In this document: piece by piece, positions 54,222 to 64,000 of the stretch
Numbering within the stretch: position 1 is the first letter of the stretch
Layout of the letters: every line of letters begins with the position of its first letter
From: Candidatus Geothrix skivensis
Lineage (GTDB): Bacteria > Acidobacteriota > Holophagae > Holophagales > Holophagaceae
Assembly (NCBI GenBank): GCA_016721195.1
Contig: JADKIO010000013.1
Span: forward strand, 178,383 to 242,382
DNA: 64,000 bases
Direction of reading: 5' to 3'
The notes under the pieces: generated by a model
Databases searched by the model: none
What the model saw: only the letters and a program-made list of their open reading frames with translations
Told to the model about the DNA's origin: nothing
Position numbers and translations under genes: made by a program

Positions 54222-55475
54222 TCAGTCCCCCATTTCCGGGAAGGCTTCCACGAGCTGCCGACGCGCCGACAGCAACTCCGGCACCGCGGGATCCCGCCGG
54301 CGCAGGAAGCCGCGGATGGCCTGCAGGTCCTCCCCCGCCCGCTCCAGGACGGGCAGCACCAGCCCCATCGCCATCAGCAGCAGCGGCGGCAGCAGGGCGA
54401 AGCCCCAGCCCCAGCGCAGCGCCACCAGGAGGGATAGCGCGGCCGTCCACAGGGGAAACACCAGGACCCCCGTCAGCAGCTTCAGGGTGGCGATCTGGTC
54501 GCCTTCCTCCGTGAAGCGCCCGGCCACCCACCCGGCCAGGCGGTAGGGGGGCCAGAAGAGCAGGCCCGCCGGCAGCAGGGCCAGGGCCACCGCCAGCCGC
54601 AGGGCCGCCCCCGGCAGCCAGCGGCGCACATCGGCCCAGGGATAGGGATGGCCCACCTGGTCGGGACGGAGTCCTTTGGTCCGCAGCCAGGCCTGGACCA
54701 CTCCGACCCGGGATTCCAGGGCCGCCAGGCCTTCCCCGGAAAGGGCCGCCAGTGGGGGCAGCAGTCCCTGCACCCGCACCCGCAGGGCTTCCAGATCCAC
54801 CCGGCTGCCCGGCGCTTCGGCCAGCAGCCAGGCCAGGTCCTGGGCCAAGGCCAGCCGGCGCACATCGGCAGCGTGCAGGGTGAGCGGCTGGATGGCACCC
54901 CGGATGCGGGCCGTCAGCTCCAGCACGGCCCCGGGTTCGGGGCCTGCCATCGCGAGATCGGCATAGGGGATGGGGGCGCCGAGCCGCAGGAGCACGCTGT
55001 GGCGGAAGGTGGCCCGGTCGCCGTAGACCAGCCCCGCCGGAACGATGGACAAGGGCACGGGGCTGGACAGAGCGATGCGGGCGGCCCCTGTTTTCAGGGG
55101 GGCGAGATCGGCCCCGGTGTGGCTCACGCCTTCGGGGAACAGAGCCACAGAGCCGCCCTGGGCCAGCCGCTCGTGCACCTTGCGAAAGCTCTGCTGGATG
55201 GATTCGGGCGTGGCGCCGCCATCCTTGGGTCGGGTCACGGGAATGGCCCGGAAGGCCGCCAGGAAGGGCCGCAGGGGCGCGATCTTCCAGAGGGTCGCCT
55301 TGGCCAGCCAGCCCACTCGCCGCTCCAGCAGGGCCGCGACCGCCAGGGGATCCAGCAGGCCGTTCCCATGGTTCAGCAGGATGAGACAGGGCCCCGGAGG
55401 CAGAGGCGGACCCTCCTGCCGGAGGGCGCGGAACCAGACCCACCCGATGACGCGCGCCGTGCGGCTGGCCCCCAT
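54222..55475 (-). CDS. Membrane acyltransferase, PlsC-like with C-terminal helices
   Basis: A 417-residue protein. The N-terminal half is an LPLAT domain with NHGNGLLDP (H36 and D42, HX5D), FPEGVSHTGADLAPLKTGAARIAL and IVPAGLVYG. The C-terminal half adds two or three hydrophobic helices (about 280-345) and a helical tail, unlike short PlsC enzymes and more like eukaryote-type Gpt2/GPAT-like acyltransferases. It directly follows an MFS transporter gene with a 1-bp gap. The acceptor is probably glycerol-3-phosphate or a lysophospholipid; which one is not resolved. Confidence 0.8.
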   Translation of the reverse strand: MGASRTARVIGWVWFRALRQEGPPLPPGPCLILLNHGNGLLDPLAVAALLERRVGWLAKATLWKIAPLRPFLAAFRAIPVTRPKDGGATPESIQQSFRKVHERLAQGGSVALFPEGVSHTGADLAPLKTGAARIALSSPVPLSIVPAGLVYGDRATFRHSVLLRLGAPIPYADLAMAGPEPGAVLELTARIRGAIQPLTLHAADVRRLALAQDLAWLLAEAPGSRVDLEALRVRVQGLLPPLAALSGEGLAALESRVGVVQAWLRTKGLRPDQVGHPYPWADVRRWLPGAALRLAVALALLPAGLLFWPPYRLAGWVAGRFTEEGDQIATLKLLTGVLVFPLWTAALSLLVALRWGWGFALLPPLLLMAMGLVLPVLERAGEDLQAIRGFLRRRDPAVPELLSARRQLVEAFPEMGD

Positions 55476-55476
55476 G

Positions 55477-56697
55477 TCAGGCTTGCAAAGGGCGACGGCG
55501 GGCCCAGACCAGGGCCAGGGCCGAGACCAGGATGGCGGGAATCACCACCATCATCGCCCTGCCCAGCGCGAGGCCATCTGCCCCCCGGGCCTGGGAGAGC
55601 CGGCCCACCAGGGCCGGGCTCAGGGCGTCCCCCAGCAGGTGGATCAGCAGCACGTTGATGCCCGTGCCCGTGGCCCGCACCGAGGCGGGCAGGCAACTCA
55701 CCGTGAGGGCATTCACCGGGCTGGTGTTCACGAACAGCATGAGCATGGCGATGAAGAAGGCCAGGTAGGTGGCGTGGAGGTTGCCTGAGGACAGCGCCCA
55801 GAACACCGCCGGGATGGAGATCAGCAGGGAGACGGCGCTCAGGTCCACCCCGATGTCCGGCCAGCGGTACTGCAGGCGCTTGGTCAGCAGGCCCCCGGCA
55901 AAGGTCCCCAGGATGCCCGTGACCACCAGGAAGATGCCGAAGACCTCGCCCGCGGAGCCCACGCTGACCCCATGGCGACGCTGCAGGAAGGCGCTGCCCC
56001 AGAAGCTCAGCGCGCCCATGGCGAAGGTGTAGGCCACGTAGCTGCCCGTGCAGGCCAACCAGATGCGGTTGGTGAGGATCGCGCGCAACCGCAGCCCATA
56101 GGAAAACCCGGCGGTGGCGTCGGTGCCCAGATCGTTGCCGCCCCGGGGGGGATCGGCGAGGGTGGCCATGCGCGCGGCAAAGAAGAGGCCCGGCAGGCCG
56201 GCTACCAGGAAGGCCTGTCGCCAGCCCCAGTGCTGGGCGACGATGCCCCCCAGGGCATAGCCCAGGGCCGAGCCCACGGGGATGGCCAGGTAGAACCAGG
56301 TGAACTTGGCCGCCCGCTCGTCCTCGGGGAACAGATCCGCCAGCAGGGCGGGTCCCAGGCTGGCGTAGGCCGCCTCGCCGATGCCCACCAGGGACCGGGT
56401 GAAGAGCAGGCCCCAGAAGCCGTGGACCAGGCAGGCCCCGGCCGTGGCCAGACTCCAGAGGGCCACGCCCCCGGCCACCAGCCGTGGCCGGTGGAACCGG
56501 TCCGCCAGCACGCCGAACAGGGGCGCGCCCACCATGTAGGCGAGGAGGAAGACCCCGTTCACCCAGCCCCGCTGGGTGTCCGTCAGGCCCAGATCCCGCC
56601 CCAGGGGCTCGATCACCGCCGCGACGACATACCGATCCAGGTAGTTCACCAGGTTGATCCCGGTGAGCAGCAGGAGCAGCCGTCGCGCGGCGGTCAT
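55477..56697 (-). CDS. MFS transporter, spinster-like
   Basis: A 406-residue, 12-helix major facilitator. The N-terminal INLVNYLDRYVVAAVIEPL and GVLADRFHRPRL (motif A) are typical of spinster (Spns)-type MFS proteins. Eukaryotic Spns1 carries lysophospholipids. Because an acyltransferase gene follows with a 1-bp gap, a role in lysophospholipid movement like LplT is plausible, but this is inference. Other small-molecule substrates are possible. Confidence 0.82.
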   Translation of the reverse strand: MTAARRLLLLLTGINLVNYLDRYVVAAVIEPLGRDLGLTDTQRGWVNGVFLLAYMVGAPLFGVLADRFHRPRLVAGGVALWSLATAGACLVHGFWGLLFTRSLVGIGEAAYASLGPALLADLFPEDERAAKFTWFYLAIPVGSALGYALGGIVAQHWGWRQAFLVAGLPGLFFAARMATLADPPRGGNDLGTDATAGFSYGLRLRAILTNRIWLACTGSYVAYTFAMGALSFWGSAFLQRRHGVSVGSAGEVFGIFLVVTGILGTFAGGLLTKRLQYRWPDIGVDLSAVSLLISIPAVFWALSSGNLHATYLAFFIAMLMLFVNTSPVNALTVSCLPASVRATGTGINVLLIHLLGDALSPALVGRLSQARGADGLALGRAMMVVIPAILVSALALVWARRRPLQA

Positions 56698-56721
56698 CTC
56701 AGGGGGCCATCAGGGGCCGGA

Positions 56722-57321
56722 CTACTTCTTGGGAGCAGCGGGCTTGGGGGCAGCGGGCTTGGGGGCGGCCGGCTTGGGGGCCGGGGCGGCACCCGCGGGG
56801 GCGGCGGCATCCATGCGCTTGGCCACTTCGGCAGTGAAGGCCTTCATCCAGTCCTGGTCGGCCCAGGCGAGGATCTGCAGGGCCTGATCGGACAGGACCA
56901 TCTGGAGCTTCTGCTCCTTGGCCAGCTGCTCCACGATGGGCCCCGCGATTTCGGTGATGGAATTGTAGACCTTCTTCTGGACGCGCTGGAACTCCGTCTG
57001 GCTGTCCTCCTGCATCTTCTTGGCGTCGAACTCCACGTCCCGGAGCTTCTTGACGAGGCCTTCCTTCTTGTCCGGATCGATGCTGGGGGAGTTCAACTGC
57101 TGCTGCAGGGTCTGCAGTTCCTGGCCCTTGGCCTGGAGCTTCTCCTCGAGGGTCTTGCCGGTGATCTCGACCTCGGAAAAGAGGGCGGCGGCCTTCTTCG
57201 AGCTGCGCACCAGCTGGTTCATGCTGAAGACGGCGAACCGGGGGGCTTCCTGGGCGGCGGCGGGCACGGCAAGAGCCGCGGACAAGCTGAGGGCAGCCAG
57301 GGGCAGGGCGATGAGGCGCAT
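56722..57321 (-). CDS. OmpH/Skp-like periplasmic chaperone
   Basis: A 199-residue protein with a signal peptide (about 1-23). An OmpH/Skp domain follows (about 28-165) with a long coiled-coil hairpin (about 50-125). The tail has repeated PKPAA units (about 180-199), probably a flexible or wall-linked end. Skp escorts outer-membrane proteins to BamA. It follows bamA by 60 bp, the usual bamA–skp pairing. Confidence 0.87.
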   Translation of the reverse strand: MRLIALPLAALSLSAALAVPAAAQEAPRFAVFSMNQLVRSSKKAAALFSEVEITGKTLEEKLQAKGQELQTLQQQLNSPSIDPDKKEGLVKKLRDVEFDAKKMQEDSQTEFQRVQKKVYNSITEIAGPIVEQLAKEQKLQMVLSDQALQILAWADQDWMKAFTAEVAKRMDAAAPAGAAPAPKPAAPKPAAPKPAAPKK

Positions 57322-57381
57322 GGGGATCTCCAGGGCGAAACCCCTATTGTAGCCAGGAAGATGGGTGCGTTTCGCCAGGAT

Positions 57382-59960
57382 TTAGAAGGTGGTTCCGATG
57401 GAGAACTGGAAGTCCGTCTGGCTTTCCGTATCGAAGGGATAGGGATTGAGCTTCTTGGACCAGATCAGCCGGAGCGGCGCGGGGCTGATGGGCAGGAAGA
57501 ACCGGAACTCGATCCCGGCGGACTTCACCAGGGTGGGGTTCGTGAAGGAGAATTCATTGTTGTTTACATCCCTGTAGGTCACCCGATCGTGGCTGAAGAT
57601 CCTCGTACCAGGGGACCAGGCATTGCCGGCGTCGTAGAAGAGCACCAGCCGGAACTGGTCGGCGATCTTGAACTGGTACTCGGCGTTGGCGATGAACTGC
57701 TTGTTGCCACCCACGACCACCGCACGCTGGGTGCTGGGATCGAGCAGCACCGACCCCACCTGGCCATAGCGGTAGCCCCGGATGCTGTTCTCCCCACCGG
57801 GCCGGTAGAGGTTGTACAGCGGCAGTTCATCCTTGCCCATGTTCTGCAGGTACCCATAACTGAGGTTGATGGCGAAGATGTGCCGGTCGGCCACGTTCGC
57901 ATACCTGGAAACCCCCCAGGTGGCCCGCAGGAAGGGTCGGTCGCCGCCAAACTGCCAGCCACCGTACTCCAGGCTGAAAGCGAGGCGGGTGCCTTCCGTG
58001 GGCTTGAACTGATGGTTGACGGTGCTGTAGGTGAGGCTCTGGCTGAGGGTCGAAGTGAGCTGGTTCGGCGTGTCCTTGAAGTAGAAGTTCTGCCCGCCTT
58101 CGATGCGGATGAGGCTGAAGCTGTAGCCTGAGGCATAGGTCGTAAAGAAGGCCCAGGGCCGATCCGGCAACCAGTTGCTGAGGCGCGCACCCACCGACAC
58201 CCCGAGGCTGCGGGAGAACTGCTTGTAGGCATTGGCGATGCCCACGCGGGAGGCATCGTAGTCGGCGGAACCATTGGAAAGGCTGGCCGAGAAGGAGTAG
58301 GGGAGGTCGAAGACGAAGGGTTCCGTGAAGCCGATGGAGGCGCTCTTCGAGAATTTGCCCCCGTTATAGCTCAGGGACAGCGTCTCGCCGCCACCGCCCA
58401 GGTTCCTGGTGGAGAAGCTCACGCCCAGCGAGAACCCGAACAGGGATCCGTACCCGCCCTGGAAGAGCACTTCGTTGACGCCTGCCTCCTCGCCGCGGAT
58501 CACCACGTCCACCTGGGCCTTGTCCGGAACCAGGTCAACCTTGGGCTCGGAGCCCTTCACGTCGAAGAAGCTCAGCTGGCTGATGCTCAGCAGGGAATCC
58601 TTGAAGCGGTCCGTCTGGAAGGGATCGCCCTCGCGCATGAGCATGCTGCGGCGCAGCACCTTGTCCTTGGTCGTGAGGTTCCCCTCGAACTCGATCTTGC
58701 GCACGGTGTAGGTCTCGCCCTCGTTCAGGTTCAGGGTGGTGTCCACCTTCTTGACGCCGCCCTCCTCCCGAACTTCAAACTTCTTCTCCGCCCGGAACAG
58801 GATGTAGGACTGGTTGGAATAGGCCTCTTTGAGCTTGTCCACGGTCTGGTTCACCGCGTCCAGATCGAAGGGCACGGGCTTGTCGCCGGGCTTGGGCGCC
58901 TCCAGGGAGGGCCTGATGTTGAAGAACTTCCGGATGAAGGACTGGTTGTCCCGCTTGATCTCGGCGTACTTCGTCGCGTAGAACTCCTCGCGGAAGAGCT
59001 TGCCCCCTTCGGCCTTGAAGGTGCCCTCGAAGAACCGGTCGCCTTCCAGGATGGGAATGGTCAAGGTGGCCCGGAGGTCGTACTTGGGGGTCTTCGCCTC
59101 CGCCACCCGCTTTTCGTTCTTCTTCTTCTGCTTGGCGGTGGTGCGATCCTCCACTTCGACGATGGGCTTGCCGACGAAGACATCCTTGTAGCCCTGCTTC
59201 CAGTAGGCCTTCTTGAGGTTCTCAAGGTCCTCTTCCAGGTTCTTGTCCACCAGCAGATCGTGGGTGGTCAGCCAGCTGAACATCCAGTGCTGCCGGGTCT
59301 TCTCCATGACCTTCCGCAGCTGGGCCGCGCTGAATACCTGGTTGCCCTTGAAGGCCACCTTGTAGATCTTGGCCTTGCCGCCCTCCTTGATGTCGAAGAC
59401 CAGCCTCGCCACGCCGCCGGCCATGGGCTCGAGGTTGATGTCCACCACGGGGTTGCGGAAACCCTTTTCGCCGGCCTGCTCGACGATGAGATCCTTGACC
59501 TTGCGGGCGGTTTCCGGGTCGTACACCGTGTCGGGGTTGATGGTGAGCTTCTTCTCCTTGACCTTGTCCTTGAGGTTGGTGAGGCCCACTTCCGTGCCCC
59601 CGCGGAAGTCGACCTCCTTGATCAGGGGGCGCTCCTTGATGCGGATGATGAGCTTCTTCCCGCCCGGGGCATCGGCCAGTTCGAGCTTGATGTCATCGAA
59701 GGAACCGCTGGCCCAGAGCTTCTCCAGCACAGCCGAAAAATCCAGGCCCCGCAGGTCATCGCCCACCTTCACGCCCGACTTGAAGATCACGGTCTCCACC
59801 GTCTGCTTCTGGGCGCCGATGACCTCGATGGTCACGATGGGTTCGATGTCCTGCCCGGCAAGGGGCATGGTGAATCCGGCCACGAGGGCTACGAGGACGA
59901 AGGGCAGCATGCCCCTGCGCCACCGGGGCCGGACCCGGTACCAAACCGTGTGCTGCTGCG

Positions 59961-59964
<4 letters not shown>
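57382..59964 (-). CDS. bamA: Outer-membrane assembly factor BamA
   Basis: An 860-residue Omp85 protein. A signal sequence (about 15-37) is followed by POTRA repeats (about 40-480) and a beta-barrel (about 500-860) that ends in FSIGTTF, as outer-membrane signals do; the barrel carries an RGY-type loop (IRGYRYG). It folds and inserts outer-membrane proteins. One inter-POTRA region (about 285-305) is lysine-rich (KQKKKNEKR), longer than in E. coli. The ATG overlaps the clpC stop (ATGA), so bamA is co-translated with a protease-chaperone subunit, an uncommon arrangement. Confidence 0.93.
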
Positions 59965-62267
<2,303 letters not shown>

Positions 62268-62424
62268 GGGACACCCTTCCGGGTCATGGATGGCGCCGGG
62301 ACCAGGATGGTTCCGGAACGGTTTACCAGGGTAGCGCCTTCCGCCAGCCTTGTCCCGGCCCTGTCCTGATCCAGCCGGGACAGAACCGCCCGCAGACGGT
62401 ATCCTGGAAGGCTGGGAGGGCACC

Positions 62425-63741
<1,317 letters not shown>

Positions 63742-63844
63742 CTCCGCGCCCCTTCAAGGGCAAACTGATCCTCCTGCCCATCCGGGCACCGCACGCTCGC
63801 GTGCACCGCGCGCTCGAGGGTTCGCGGGCTCGGATCCAACGCAA

Positions 63845-63920
63845 GGGCCCATAGCTCAGTCGGTAGAGCAGCGGCCTTTTAAGCCGTTGGTCGCGCGTTC
63901 GAGTCGCGCTGGGCCCACCA
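63845..63920 (+). tRNA. tRNA-Lys (TTT)
   Basis: 76 bases with acceptor GGGCCCA/TGGGCCC, D-arm GCTCAGTCGGTAGAGC, anticodon loop CTTTTAA (TTT), T-loop GTTCGAGTC and an encoded CCA end. Confidence 0.95.
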
Positions 63921-63934
63921 AAGTTCCACCCCAT

Positions 63935-64000
63935 GGGGCTATCGTCTAGGGGTCAGGACACCGCCCTTTCACGGCGGTAACACGGGTTCAAATCCCGTTA
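63935..64000 (+). tRNA. tRNA-Glu (TTC), 3' end cut by window
   Basis: Begins GGGGCTA, then CGTCTAG D-arm, anticodon stem CCGCC/GGCGG with loop CTTTCAC (TTC), and T-loop GTTCAAATC. The last acceptor bases lie beyond the window. Confidence 0.92.

Overview
The window is high-GC DNA with tightly packed genes, many joined by 4-bp stop/start overlaps. It suggests an acidobacterium of the Holophagae type (Geothrix/Holophaga-like). That is inferred from a menaquinol bc–cbb3 respiratory cluster with a multihaem cytochrome c, a TonB receptor with an N-terminal carboxypeptidase-regulatory domain, and diderm genes (bamA, ompH). No taxonomic marker gene was used, so the assignment is tentative.

Layout. 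(1) 1-6605, minus strand: a respiratory operon reading ccoS-like, Rieske protein, cytochrome b, heptahaem cytochrome c, ccoN, ccoO, two small membrane proteins, and an FAD/Fe-S oxidoreductase cut by the window edge. A very AT-rich island lies upstream (about 6730-6985). (2) 7131-11302: fadH, an AlkZ/YcaQ-like DNA glycosylase and an RpiR-type regulator. (3) 11452-22093: a TonB receptor followed by cyanophycinase, M14 carboxypeptidase, isoaspartyl dipeptidase, a C45-like Ntn hydrolase, a YfcC-type permease and an M28 aminopeptidase. This reads as one pathway taking up and degrading cyanophycin or similar isopeptides. (4) 22329-27711: CapA-like protein, methyltransferase, PlsC-like acyltransferase and a NitT/TauT-type ABC importer. 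(5) 27782-30830: two small proteins and a tandem pair of bacteriohemerythrin–HAD fusions. (6) 30963-43879: flavin-binding protein, mutS, L-2-hydroxyglutarate oxidase-like enzyme, gamma-glutamyltransferase, malic enzyme, a DcuSR/CitAB-type two-component system and clpB. (7) 43880-50241: repeat-rich DNA around two response regulators, a NagZ-like glycosidase, a diguanylate cyclase and metK. (8) 50424-64000: a coiled-coil lipoprotein, a VolA-like lipase, an acyltransferase/MFS pair, ompH, bamA, an internally deleted clpC, purA, and tRNA-Lys and tRNA-Glu genes.

The most unusual signals are four. A GC-rich palindromic element lies directly after the stop codons of both clpB and metK, and in both cases it is followed by a second copy of the host gene's 3' end. 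The clpC gene lacks about 56 codons of the first AAA+ domain, including Walker B and the pore loop. The two colinear hemerythrin–HAD fusions have degenerated in opposite domains. The cyanophycinase locus combines outer-membrane, periplasmic, inner-membrane and cytoplasmic steps in one gene run.

No transposase, integrase, CRISPR array, rRNA or phage gene was recognised.
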